Of a stretch of 21,500 nucleotides of DNA, positions 1-6,495 are shown piece after piece (within the stretch, counting starts at the first letter, position 1; every line of letters begins with the position of its first letter). Below the pieces are notes generated by a model. That model was not told the DNA's origin and did not search any database. It worked only from the letters and a program-made list of their open reading frames with translations. Source of the stretch: an uncultured Eubacteriales bacterium (lineage in GTDB: Bacteria > Bacillota > Clostridia > Oscillospirales > Oscillospiraceae); contig USLX01000024.1 of the NCBI GenBank assembly GCA_900555665.1, forward strand, positions 1 to 21,500. The letters run 5' to 3'. Both the position numbers and the translations under genes were made by a program.

Positions 1-1
1 C

Positions 2-55
2 GTCGCCAAAGCCGTCGCCGAAGCCGCCAAAGCCTCCGGCGTCGCCAGAATCTAA
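2..55 (+). CDS. C-terminal 17 residues of a probable malic enzyme (partial)
   Basis: The window opens inside a forward gene that ends at the TAA of 53-55. The 17 visible residues run VAKAVAEAAKASGVARI. This alanine-rich helix ending in SGVAR resembles the C-terminus of NAD(P)-dependent malic enzymes (oxidative decarboxylation of malate to pyruvate). The match rests on a very short tail recalled from the family, so the name is tentative. A strong hairpin terminator follows 58 bases later, consistent with the end of a transcription unit. Confidence 0.4.
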   Translation, partial: VAKAVAEAAKASGVARI

Positions 56-113
56 TCCCCGATTTCCCCTTCCCTGCCGGTCGTTTCTTCCCCTTTTCGT
101 CCGGTGTGTGATA

Positions 114-144
114 GAAAAAGCACAGCGCTGCGCTGTGCTTTTTC
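114..144 (+). terminator. Rho-independent terminator
   Basis: A perfect 14-bp inverted repeat (GAAAAAGCACAGCG and its complement) flanks a 3-nt loop (CTG). The 3' arm ends in CTTTTTC, giving the T-run. It lies after the partial upstream gene and before the 77-aa gene. The A-run in the 5' arm means it could also work on the reverse strand. Confidence 0.85.
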
Positions 145-175
145 GCATATTCTTCCCGTTCCTTTGCACATACTA
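145..175 (+). promoter_or_regulatory. Possible forespore sigma-G-like promoter
   Basis: GCATA (145-149) fits the sigma-G -35 consensus GHATR. CATACTA (169-175) fits the -10 consensus CATXHTA. The spacer is 19 bases, against 18 in the Bacillus consensus. The predicted start would fall at about 181-183, almost on the ribosome binding site of the next gene, which weakens the call. It is kept because the product looks like the small proteins common in spore-formers. Confidence 0.25.
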
Positions 176-193
176 GCCCTGAGGTGATTCAAT

Positions 194-427
194 ATGTCCA
201 AAAAAGAGCCGCCCATCCCCATCCAGCTTCCGGACAAGCCCGGCTTCCCCTACGATCCCGCACCGATGACGCATCCCTTCCCCGGCCAGCCGGAGGACTG
301 TTTTGATCTCGTCAATCAGTACGGCACCTATAACATTCAGCGCACGGCAGATACCGAAAATTTCTTCCCCGCCATCGCCCAGGGCCTCGCCAAGGATGCA
401 AAAATCCCCAATCCCCCCAACCAATAA
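194..427 (+). CDS. Conserved hypothetical 77-aa proline-rich protein
   Basis: I do not recognise a function. The product is a 77-aa soluble protein with no signal peptide or membrane segment. The N-terminal third is rich in proline and lysine (PPIPIQLPDKPGFPYDPAP), then comes an acidic and aromatic stretch (PEDCFDLVNQYGTYNIQ) and a C-terminal helix (FFPAIAQGLAKDAK). The start is fixed by GAGGTG at 181-186, seven bases before the ATG. It is a single-gene unit, with terminators at 114-144 and 465-498. Proteins with this PEDCFDLVN...GTYNIQ core seem familiar to me from Oscillospirales genomes as unnamed hypotheticals; this is memory, not a search. A sporulation role is only a guess from a sigma-G-like motif upstream. 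Confidence 0.75.
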   Translation: MSKKEPPIPIQLPDKPGFPYDPAPMTHPFPGQPEDCFDLVNQYGTYNIQRTADTENFFPAIAQGLAKDAKIPNPPNQ

Positions 428-464
428 TCTTCTGCACGCCAACTCCGGCGCCGCAGAAAAACCA

Positions 465-498
465 AGTGCCCACCGGATCAATCCGGTGGGCACTTTTT
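465..498. terminator. Bidirectional terminator between convergent genes
   Basis: A perfect 14-bp stem (AGTGCCCACCGGAT and its complement) closes a 2-nt loop, followed by TTTTT on the forward strand. On the reverse strand the stem is followed by TTGGTTTTT. It sits between the end of the 77-aa gene and the end of the reverse-strand ArsC-like gene, so it can serve both. Confidence 0.85.
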
Positions 499-537
499 CT
501 GATTTCTCTCCGCGGCCCGTTTCCGCTGCCGCTTTTC

Positions 538-879
538 CTATTCCCAGTTCTCCCAAACCTCGGGGCAATACCCCACCGTCGCCTGCTTTCCGTTCCGCAC
601 GACGGGCGTCTTCATCAGCCGGACGTTTTCGAAAACCTTGTCCTCCTTTGCGCGCCGGTCGTCCATATAGCGCATGAGGTCAATCTCCGGATCCTTCACT
701 GTCCAGTCGATCAGCTTGTCCACGCCGCCAACCGCGCGCAGCACACTGTCAAATTCGCCGCCCGACATGCCGTATTTCACCAGGTCGATACTCTGAAATT
801 TGATCCGCCGTTCCTTAAACCACCGCTCGGCTTTTTTCGTATCAAAACACTTGGATTTCCCGAAAATCTGAATATTCAA
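538..879 (-). CDS. ArsC/Spx-family thioredoxin-fold protein
   Basis: This 113-aa protein belongs to the ArsC/Spx/YffB family of thioredoxin-fold proteins (arsenate reductases and relatives). The N-terminal strand IQIFGKSKCFDTKKAERWF carries the single family cysteine (C11) in a C-x3-K-K arrangement. It is followed by the usual RRIKFQSIDL strand and, near the C-terminus, the cis-proline motif TPVV. There is no CxxC, so it is not a typical redox-switch Spx; substrate and activity are unknown. The start codon is TTG at 879, preceded by GGAGG about 8 bases upstream. That ribosome binding site lies in the last codons of the 37-aa gene upstream, only 3 bases away, so the two are probably translationally coupled. 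Confidence 0.8.
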   Translation of the reverse strand: MNIQIFGKSKCFDTKKAERWFKERRIKFQSIDLVKYGMSGGEFDSVLRAVGGVDKLIDWTVKDPEIDLMRYMDDRRAKEDKVFENVRLMKTPVVRNGKQATVGYCPEVWENWE

Positions 880-882
880 GTC

Positions 883-996
883 TTATTCCTCCAACATGCG
901 CTCGGCCTCGGATTCGCTGTCGGCCGAAAACAAAAACTGCCCCTGCGCATCATAAACCTCAACATGTCCTCTCACATAGTGCATTCTGATCTCCAT
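883..996 (-). CDS. 37-aa small conserved-looking protein, first gene of operon with the ArsC-like gene
   Basis: Too short for most gene callers. The reverse strand from the ATG at 996 reads 37 residues: MEIRMHYVRGHVEVYDAQGQ, then FLFSADSESEAERMLEE. The pattern is beta-beta-alpha: two strands (RMHYVRGHVEVYD, GQFLFSAD) and an acidic helix. AAGGGG lies about 11 bases upstream, and a promoter-like element lies at 1022-1052. The stop codon is 3 bases from the TTG of the ArsC-like gene, and the GGAGG serving that gene overlaps the end of this ORF. Residue periodicity and gene spacing support a real protein. The function is unknown; this kind of small protein with an 'SADxxxEAE' helix looks familiar from Clostridia. 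Confidence 0.7.
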   Translation of the reverse strand: MEIRMHYVRGHVEVYDAQGQFLFSADSESEAERMLEE

Positions 997-1021
997 TGCA
1001 CAAACGCCCCTTCCGGTTGAT

Positions 1022-1052
1022 CTGTGCATAGTATAGCACGCGCTATGTCCAA
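1022..1052 (-). promoter_or_regulatory. Promoter with extended -10, matching the element at 3781-3811
   Basis: On the reverse strand this reads TTGGACATA, five variable bases, TGCTATACT, then A-TGC-A-CAG. TGCTATACT is an extended -10. TTGGACATA lies only 11 bases before TATACT, too close to be a normal -35, so it may be a regulator site. The same arrangement occurs upstream of the small membrane protein gene at 3832. It would drive the 37-aa/ArsC-like pair. Confidence 0.5.
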
Positions 1053-1071
1053 TAATTCGTACTCTTATACC

Positions 1072-2529
1072 CTATCCCCAAAAATTGAACTCCTCGCCGC
1101 TCTCCCCTGTGCCCGGCTCCGTTTCCGTAAGCCCGGCCCAGCGCGCTGTCAGCTCAGCATCCTGCGTAACCGTCTCACCCTCGCGCAGCTCGCTTCCGTC
1201 TGCGCGATACCAGCCCAGGAAGGTGTCCGTGTCGCAATAGGCCTTGAAATAGGGCGTAAAGCCGCTCCCGGCCTCGTAGAAGGCAATATCCACCTCCAGC
1301 TTTCCCTGCTCCGTCCGGAACTTCAGATAGTGGAAATCCGGCGAGCTCGTGCCGCTGTAGTCTCCGTAGAGGAACAGCTTGATCTCCAAAATCCGCCGCG
1401 CAATGAGGCCGTCGTGAATGGACGTCCCCGTCTTGTCGGTGACATGGCACCAGACGCCCATCGCGGAGGCGAGCTCGTTGTGCGTATGCTGTCCGCTGGC
1501 CAGATAGTTAGCCAGCCGCGTCCCGTTCATCCAGGTCGCGCCGATGTTGTATGTAAGGGAAATCAGCGCATCATACTGTGTGCTGGAGACCGTCAGATTA
1601 TTTTTGGTGAGGAACGCATCCAGCTTTGTCTCAAATTCCTTCAGCTTGACGCGCAGCAGCCGGTCAGCTTGCTCCTGCGTAATACCGTTCGGATATTCGT
1701 TGGCCTCACAGCGCGAGCCATAGCCGATGGAATACTGCGAATAATCCCAATACGCTGTCGAGCGGAAGCCCTCGCGGGCCTTGATGAAGGAAACGCCGCT
1801 CTCCGTCGTGCGCAGCACGATCGGCGTGTTGTCGTCCTCCGTGGTCTTGTCGGAATCCGACGGGATCGTGGGCGCCAGATAGTTCTCAATCCGGGCCGTA
1901 ATGGCCGCCAGCTCCGCACGGGTCAGCGATTTGTTGGGCAAAAACGTCCCGTCTTTATAGCCGTCGACGATTCCAACCGCCGCCAGCGCCACAACGTTGT
2001 CGTCATCCGTGTCTGTAAAGCGGGACTCCAGCGTGTCCGGCCGCTGCAGCCCCATCGCCCGCGCCGCAATCTGCGCAACCAGTGCGCGACTGATCGGCAC
2101 ATCGAGATCCGTAATCTCCCGGAATCGCGTCACAAAGCCATGCTCAATGGCCAGATCGAGATACCCGCGCGCCCAGTGCGACGCGACGCGCTCCGGCTCC
2201 GGATAGCCTGCAGCAAGCAGAATCATTTTCAGCGCCTGCCCGGTCGTCACGGTCTTCTGCGGCCGGAAGCTCCCGTCCGGGAAGCCATCGATCGCGCCGC
2301 TTTCCACCAGCTGCATCACAACCTGATAATACCAGTCGCTTGCCGCAACATCCGAAAAGCGCTGCTCCGCCGGCTCCTCTTCCGTCACCTGTTCCTCCGA
2401 GGCCGCCGCCGGAATCTCCACAAACGGATCGTAATTGTCGTCCTCCCAGGCCGTCGCCGAAACGCCGCTCAGCAGCAAGCCGGCAAGCAGACCGCCAACG
2501 GCAAACGCCCGCAGAATCTGTTTCTTCAT
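1072..2529 (-). CDS. SLH-domain surface protein with phage-type lysozyme (GH24) domain
   Basis: This 485-aa secreted protein probably hydrolyses peptidoglycan while bound to the cell surface. Order: signal peptide (about 1-28, KKQ then a hydrophobic core ending SATA); acidic linker; three SLH repeats (about 57-107, 115-160, 170-215), each with the FxDV/W...DG...F.P...(T/S)R pattern; a GH24 muramidase domain (about 240-390); and a C-terminal FLGWYRADG...ELTARW module like the Listeria-Bacteroides (Flg_new) repeats. Catalytic residues can be placed against T4 lysozyme: Glu in KAREGF (residue 253) and Asp in YWDYS (262), with Ser in place of Thr in YSIGYG. GGAAGG at 2544-2539 sits 9 bases before the ATG at 2529 and directly abuts an in-frame GTG at 2538, so the ATG is preferred. 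SLH domains usually bind pyruvylated wall polymers. Confidence 0.88.
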   Translation of the reverse strand: MKKQILRAFAVGGLLAGLLLSGVSATAWEDDNYDPFVEIPAAASEEQVTEEEPAEQRFSDVAASDWYYQVVMQLVESGAIDGFPDGSFRPQKTVTTGQALKMILLAAGYPEPERVASHWARGYLDLAIEHGFVTRFREITDLDVPISRALVAQIAARAMGLQRPDTLESRFTDTDDDNVVALAAVGIVDGYKDGTFLPNKSLTRAELAAITARIENYLAPTIPSDSDKTTEDDNTPIVLRTTESGVSFIKAREGFRSTAYWDYSQYSIGYGSRCEANEYPNGITQEQADRLLRVKLKEFETKLDAFLTKNNLTVSSTQYDALISLTYNIGATWMNGTRLANYLASGQHTHNELASAMGVWCHVTDKTGTSIHDGLIARRILEIKLFLYGDYSGTSSPDFHYLKFRTEQGKLEVDIAFYEAGSGFTPYFKAYCDTDTFLGWYRADGSELREGETVTQDAELTARWAGLTETEPGTGESGEEFNFWG

Positions 2530-2567
2530 ACGCTTCACCCTTCCAAAAAGGTTACAAAATCGTATCT

Positions 2568-2596
2568 ATTATAGCAAAAAAAGATTCATATTGCAA
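2568..2596 (-). promoter_or_regulatory. Sigma-A promoter for the SLH-lysozyme gene
   Basis: On the reverse strand, TTGCAA (2596-2591) and TATAAT (2573-2568) are separated by 17 bases, with TGC just before the -10. It lies about 40 bases upstream of the ATG at 2529, a close match to the vegetative consensus. Confidence 0.8.
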
Positions 2597-2687
2597 CCAT
2601 GCAAATCCTGCCTCTCCGACGCGTGCCAAACAGGCACCGCCTGTGCCGCCCCTCTATCCCCGCCGCAGCTCCCTCTCTGACGCACGC

Positions 2688-2716
2688 AAAAAGCCCGGAT
2701 GGTGTTCCATCCGGGC
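2688..2716 (-). terminator. Rho-independent terminator downstream of the alpha/beta hydrolase
   Basis: A 10-bp perfect stem (GCCCGGATGG and its complement) with loop TGTT is followed on the reverse strand by TTTTT (2692-2688). It lies about 128 bases past the stop of the hydrolase gene. The 2717-2843 stretch between them has no gene that I can support; it holds a sequence related to one at the right end of the window (see findings). Confidence 0.8.
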
Positions 2717-2843
2717 CGCAGCATATCGAAAAAGGCCTTTTACCTCATATCATCCGGTTTTTGAACGTTGAACCACGCAAAATCTGTTTGATGGAACGTG
2801 AAGGAGGCACTTCGCCCCCCTCCCTCTGAAGGTGAATGGACAG

Positions 2844-3749
2844 TTATCGGGCTTCCAACCAACGCAGGATGTCCGCGTAAACCACCTCGTGGTTGCTCTC
2901 ATTGAGCATCTCATGCCGTCCTTCCGGGTAGATTCGGATGCTGATATTTTTCATGCCGAGCCGTTTGAATGTGTCAATGCACTGCAAAACGCCCTTGCTC
3001 ATCCCGCCGACCGGATCCTTTCCGCCAGAGACAAACAGAATGGGCAGTTCCTTGTTCATCTTTTCCAGATTTTCAATCTTTTCGTTGCGCTCCACACCCG
3101 AGAGCAGGTCGCGTGCCAGACCAACCGTTGCATCAAATCCGCACCACGGATCCGCTGTATATGCATCCACCACGTCATCCACGCTGCAGATCCAGTCGTT
3201 CTTCGTGCGCACCGGCTCAAAGGGCTTGTTGTAGCTGCCGAACATCAGCTTTGTCACAAGCTTGCTCGTCTTCTTCTCGCCGACGCGCCTGGCCTCCAGC
3301 TTGCAGACCAGCTGCCCGGCCTTGACCTTCGCCATCGGCTCCCAGCCGGTGCCGGAAATCACCGCCGCATCCAAGGCATCCGGATAGGTGTAGAGATACG
3401 TCCGCAGCAAAAACGAGCCCATGCTGTGTCCCAGAATATAATAGGGCAGCCCCGGATAATCCGCCGCCATTTTGTCGTGCAGCGTCTTCTCATCTGCCAC
3501 CGCACTCATCCAGCCGCCCCGGAAGTAGCCATAAAGCCCGTCCGTCACCGAGCCGCCATGCCCCATGTGGTCATCCGCCGCAACGACATAGCCGTGCGCG
3601 GCCAAATAGTTCGCAAAATCGTCATACCGCCCGATATGCTCTGCAATCCCGTGGATGATCTGCACCACGGCTTTTGCCTCGCCCTCCGGCGTCCACAGGC
3701 CGCAGCGAAGCTGGCCGCCGCCCTGCGATTGAATCTGAAATTCCTGCAT
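2844..3749 (-). CDS. Alpha/beta hydrolase, monoacylglycerol lipase / lysophospholipase type
   Basis: This 301-aa cytoplasmic hydrolase is of the serine aminopeptidase S33 / 'Hydrolase_4' type, the group containing monoacylglycerol lipases and lysophospholipases. The catalytic triad is visible: Ser109 in the nucleophile elbow GHSMGS, Asp245 in SGGKDPVG, and His279 in EGRHEML. The oxyanion motif is IIHGIAEH (31-38), and the DHMGHGGS segment (60-67) is characteristic of this subgroup. The cap region (about 130-220) determines the substrate and cannot be read from sequence. The start is supported by AAAGGGG about 7 bases upstream. It is a single-gene unit with its own terminator. Membrane or dietary lipid turnover is the likely role. 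Confidence 0.87.
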   Translation of the reverse strand: MQEFQIQSQGGGQLRCGLWTPEGEAKAVVQIIHGIAEHIGRYDDFANYLAAHGYVVAADDHMGHGGSVTDGLYGYFRGGWMSAVADEKTLHDKMAADYPGLPYYILGHSMGSFLLRTYLYTYPDALDAAVISGTGWEPMAKVKAGQLVCKLEARRVGEKKTSKLVTKLMFGSYNKPFEPVRTKNDWICSVDDVVDAYTADPWCGFDATVGLARDLLSGVERNEKIENLEKMNKELPILFVSGGKDPVGGMSKGVLQCIDTFKRLGMKNISIRIYPEGRHEMLNESNHEVVYADILRWLEAR

Positions 3750-3780
3750 GTTTTCTGCCCCTTTCTAAATGTACGTTTTA

Positions 3781-3811
3781 TTGGACATACTTTCTGCTAT
3801 ACTGTGCTCAG
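3781..3811 (+). promoter_or_regulatory. Promoter with extended -10, matching the element at 1022-1052
   Basis: TTGGACATA (3781-3789), five variable bases, TGCTATACT (3795-3803), then G-TGC-T-CAG. TATACT with a preceding TGC is an extended -10, and no good -35 lies 17 bases upstream. About 24 of 31 positions are identical to the reverse-strand element at 1022-1052. It starts about 50 bases upstream of the ATG at 3832. Confidence 0.5.
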
Positions 3812-3831
3812 AAACAAAAGGAGGTATTCCT

Positions 3832-4029
3832 ATGATGCACAATGTGATCGAACTCTATCCGTCCCGTCCCGCCGCGTTGGACTATCCTGCCGTCAACCGC
3901 CGCGCCGAAGCACGATTCCGCGCAGCAGAGCGCCGGCGGAATCTGCTCAGCGCCGTTGAAACCATTGTCACGGGCCTGATCGGCGTCGGCTTTGCCGCAT
4001 GCCTCGCGCTGGTATTCACCATGCTTTGA
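3832..4029 (+). CDS. Small single-pass membrane protein (65 aa)
   Basis: I do not recognise this family. The 65-aa product has a hydrophilic N-terminal half with an arginine-rich helix (NRRAEARFRAAERRRN, about 23-38) and one C-terminal transmembrane segment (about 44-64, TIVTGLIGVGFAACLALVF). The positive charge before the membrane segment predicts an inside N-terminus. AAAGGAGG at 3818-3825 sets the start; a longer in-frame ORF from 3769 lacks a ribosome binding site. The last 14 bases overlap the end of the convergent decarboxylase-like gene. It may interact with a larger membrane protein, but nothing here identifies a partner. Confidence 0.7.
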   Translation: MMHNVIELYPSRPAALDYPAVNRRAEARFRAAERRRNLLSAVETIVTGLIGVGFAACLALVFTML

Positions 4030-5179
4030 CGCGGAAGGGCGCTTCTTCCTGTGTGCGATAAAGCGCGCCGTCCTCGCCCCACAAAAGCTCCGGAATCCCT
4101 GCCGCCGCATGCGCGCCGAGCGCCAGCAAAACCACAAGATCCCCTGCCTTCACCGGCGGCAAAACGCGCCGCTCGGCGATCCGGTCGCGCATCGTGGGGC
4201 CGCAGCCGCAGACGTCCGTCAGCGCGAGCGTGCGCAGGTTATCCGTGCGTGCTCCGAGCACGCGCACCTCCTGCTCCCCGGCGCGGTTGGTAAAAATCGC
4301 ATCACCGTCCACATCCAGAATGACCAGCGGCCGCACACGCTTTTTCACCATCACAGCCCGCGTCACCAAATTCCCCTGCCAGCCCACAAGCCAGCTTCCC
4401 GGCGCACCGGAAAGCGCAATCTCATCCTCACCTGCCGCCTTGCGGAGAAGCGCAGCGACGGCCGAAAGATCCGCATCCGGTAAGCCGGACCTTCTGGAAA
4501 TTCCGGGCCCCGGCCCCAGATCAAAGCAGCGCAGACGATAACCGGAGCCCTCACAAAGCTCCTGCGCCCAGGCCAGCATGGCCTGCAGCGCCGCAGGCCA
4601 GAGCTCCGCCTCGCAGCTGTTCTCGGCCAGCCGGACGGAAAGCCCGGTCTCCACACCCTCAGCCAGATAGTAGTTTGCCAGCAAAAAGGCCTCGCACTTC
4701 GCCATGCCAAATTTGCTTTTCTCACACTGCGCCGCAGCGTGGCCGCTCCAAAGAAGTTTTCCGCACGGATGGATGCGGATCCAAACTCGCCTTGGCAAAA
4801 ATCCGGGCCGCAGGGCCGGATCGTCGAGGACAAGCCCGGCATCCAGCGCCGCGCAGAGCGCCTCCCCTTCCGGTTCCGGAATCAGAGGCGCATAGCGAAC
4901 AGACGCACCGGAAAAGCCGCAGCGGGCGGCCAGGCGAAGTTCCTCCGCCGTAACGCATTCTGCCCCGCAGCCGCTCTCGCGCAAAATGTTTAAAACTGCC
5001 GGATTGGGATTCAGGCGTACCGGGAAAAAGAGCGCCAGCCCGCCGCAGCTAGCGAACGCTTCCTGCGCAGCCTTCACCCGTCTACGGATGCCGGCCTCCT
5101 CATAAACATAAAACGGCGTACCGAACCGCTGCGCCGCCTGACGCAAAACCCGGTCCGGCAGAAATACGCCCTCTGTCAT
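4016..5179 (-). CDS. Diaminopimelate/ornithine decarboxylase-like protein lacking catalytic residues
   Basis: This 387-aa protein has the group IV PLP decarboxylase layout (LysA, ornithine/arginine decarboxylase fold): FGTPFYVYEEAGIRRRV, an NPNPAVL segment, EKSKFGM, a glycine-rich FDLGPGPGI loop, and the C-terminal beta-domain. The PLP-anchoring lysine of the usual YAxKAN motif is Arg55 (FFPVRLNPN, codon CGC). The C-terminal CES(G/S)D motif carrying the catalytic cysteine is replaced (CGCGPTMRDR). The EPGR phosphate-binding motif has become GAPGSW. It is therefore probably not a decarboxylase, although the frame is intact. The ATG at 5179 overlaps the coaX stop as ATGA, indicating translational coupling; a longer upstream frame inside coaX is ignored. 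A binding, chaperone or divergent enzyme role is possible; the true function is unknown. Confidence 0.75.
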   Translation of the reverse strand: MTEGVFLPDRVLRQAAQRFGTPFYVYEEAGIRRRVKAAQEAFASCGGLALFFPVRLNPNPAVLNILRESGCGAECVTAEELRLAARCGFSGASVRYAPLIPEPEGEALCAALDAGLVLDDPALRPGFLPRRVWIRIHPCGKLLWSGHAAAQCEKSKFGMAKCEAFLLANYYLAEGVETGLSVRLAENSCEAELWPAALQAMLAWAQELCEGSGYRLRCFDLGPGPGISRRSGLPDADLSAVAALLRKAAGEDEIALSGAPGSWLVGWQGNLVTRAVMVKKRVRPLVILDVDGDAIFTNRAGEQEVRVLGARTDNLRTLALTDVCGCGPTMRDRIAERRVLPPVKAGDLVVLLALGAHAAAGIPELLWGEDGALYRTQEEAPFRVKAW

Positions 5180-5952
5180 CGTGCATCCCGCCGGTTGTTT
5201 TCGTAGAGAATCACCAGACCCTTGAGCAGCAGAGCGCGGTCGTAGATGATCTCCCTGCGGCACATAGGCAGCACAAAGCGCGCAATTCCCCCCGTCGCAA
5301 CCACCGTCGCCTTCTGCCCCAACTCCTCCTCCATGCGCTCGATCATGCCGTCGAGCATGCAGGCGTTGCCAAGCATAATGCCGCTGCGCATTGCGTCAAT
5401 GGTGTTGCGGCCAATCGCCTTTTTCGGCGTATCCAGGCTGATCCCCGGCAGCTGCGCCGCGCGCCCGGCAAGCGCCTCGGTTGCGACCTTGACGCCCGTG
5501 CAGATTGAGCCGCCGATATAGGCGCCGTTCGCGTCCACAACGGCGATGGTCGTCGCCGTCCCCATGTCGATGAGGATGATGGGCGGCTTGTATTCCCGCA
5601 GTGCCGCCACCGCACCGACCACCAGGTCGCTACCGACAGAAGCCGGATTGTCAAGCAGAATATTCAGCCCCGTTTTCAGCCCCGGGCCGACCACCAGCGG
5701 CTTTTTCCCCGTCAGCTTCATCACCGCCGTGCGCACCGAGTTCAAAACCGGCGGCACCACCGAGGAAATAATCACGCCCTCAATCGCATGCCGGTCGATC
5801 TCATAGAGCGAGAGCAAATTTTTCAGATCCATGCAATACTGATCCGAGGTCTTGATGAGGTCGGTCGCAATGCGCGCCTCCTGGATGATCGTTCCGTCCT
5901 CGTAGCAGCCGAGCACAATGTTCGTATTGCCGATATCGATGAGTAAGAGCAT
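5176..5952 (-). CDS. coaX: Type III pantothenate kinase
   Basis: CoaX phosphorylates pantothenate, the first step of coenzyme A synthesis; it belongs to the ASKHA fold and needs a monovalent cation. The 258-aa length is typical. The ATP-binding DIGNTNIVLG (6-15) opens the protein, followed by the GSDLVVGAVAAL segment, the catalytic-site IDMGTATT motif, GGSICTGV, and the adenosine motif VVATGGIA. GGAGGAAC precedes the ATG by the usual distance and overlaps the end of the phosphoesterase gene 9 bases upstream. The following decarboxylase-like gene overlaps by 4 bases, so the three genes are one operon. Confidence 0.95.
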   Translation of the reverse strand: MLLLIDIGNTNIVLGCYEDGTIIQEARIATDLIKTSDQYCMDLKNLLSLYEIDRHAIEGVIISSVVPPVLNSVRTAVMKLTGKKPLVVGPGLKTGLNILLDNPASVGSDLVVGAVAALREYKPPIILIDMGTATTIAVVDANGAYIGGSICTGVKVATEALAGRAAQLPGISLDTPKKAIGRNTIDAMRSGIMLGNACMLDGMIERMEEELGQKATVVATGGIARFVLPMCRREIIYDRALLLKGLVILYENNRRDAR

Positions 5953-5961
5953 ATGTTCCTC

Positions 5962-6432
5962 CTATTCCGCGTGCAGCAGCTGCGCGGTAAATCCGCCCCC
6001 GCCGTCCGTGATAATCTCTCCGTAATCCGCCCGGCCTGCACCGCAGGCCCCCGGATTCATCAGCCAAAGTCCGTCCGGCTGCCGCTCGAGCAGTGCGCGG
6101 TGGGTATGGCCAAAGAGCGTAAGCTGCGCGCCCACCTGCCGTGCCTGCGCCGTCAGACGCTCCAGGCCGGCCTTGACGCCGAACCGGTGTCCATGCGTCA
6201 AAAAAACGCGCACACCGTCCAATTCCACCGTCAATCCCTCCGGAATCCCGGGCGCATAGTCACAGTTGCCCGGCACATGGTAAAAATCGACCGTGGAGAA
6301 AACCGTCTCCATGCTCTCGGCGTCCTCCAGATGGTCGCCGAGATGGATCACGGCGTCCGGCCGGGCCGCTTCGATGGCGTCATACATCGTGCCAAGTGCA
6401 CGGTGTGAGTCTGAAAAGATCAGAATCTTCAA
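5962..6432 (-). CDS. YfcE/MJ0936-family metallophosphoesterase
   Basis: This 156-aa calcineurin-like phosphoesterase is of the small YfcE/MJ0936 type, which hydrolyses phosphodiesters in vitro; the physiological substrate is often unknown. All five metal-binding blocks are present: FSDSH (6-10), LGDH (31-34), PGNCD (54-58), THGH (79-82) and FGHTH (107-111). The length is normal. The start is TTG at 6432 with AAGGTG about 9 bases upstream; the ATG-less N-terminus (KILIFSDSH) leaves no plausible alternative. It heads the reverse operon with coaX. In other Firmicutes this family often follows the XTP/dITP pyrophosphatase gene; here it does not. Confidence 0.88.
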   Translation of the reverse strand: MKILIFSDSHRALGTMYDAIEAARPDAVIHLGDHLEDAESMETVFSTVDFYHVPGNCDYAPGIPEGLTVELDGVRVFLTHGHRFGVKAGLERLTAQARQVGAQLTLFGHTHRALLERQPDGLWLMNPGACGAGRADYGEIITDGGGGFTAQLLHAE

Positions 6433-6495
6433 TCGTGTTCACCTTTTCCCCTCCTCCTGCATAGACTGAAAGAGACCGTCTGAAGGAGGAATTCT

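Noticed and set aside
1024..2574. Forward 516-codon ORF opposite the SLH-lysozyme gene
   Set aside because: Antisense shadow of a high-GC gene; arginine/leucine-rich with no domain, and the opposite strand has clear SLH and GH24 motifs and a consensus promoter.
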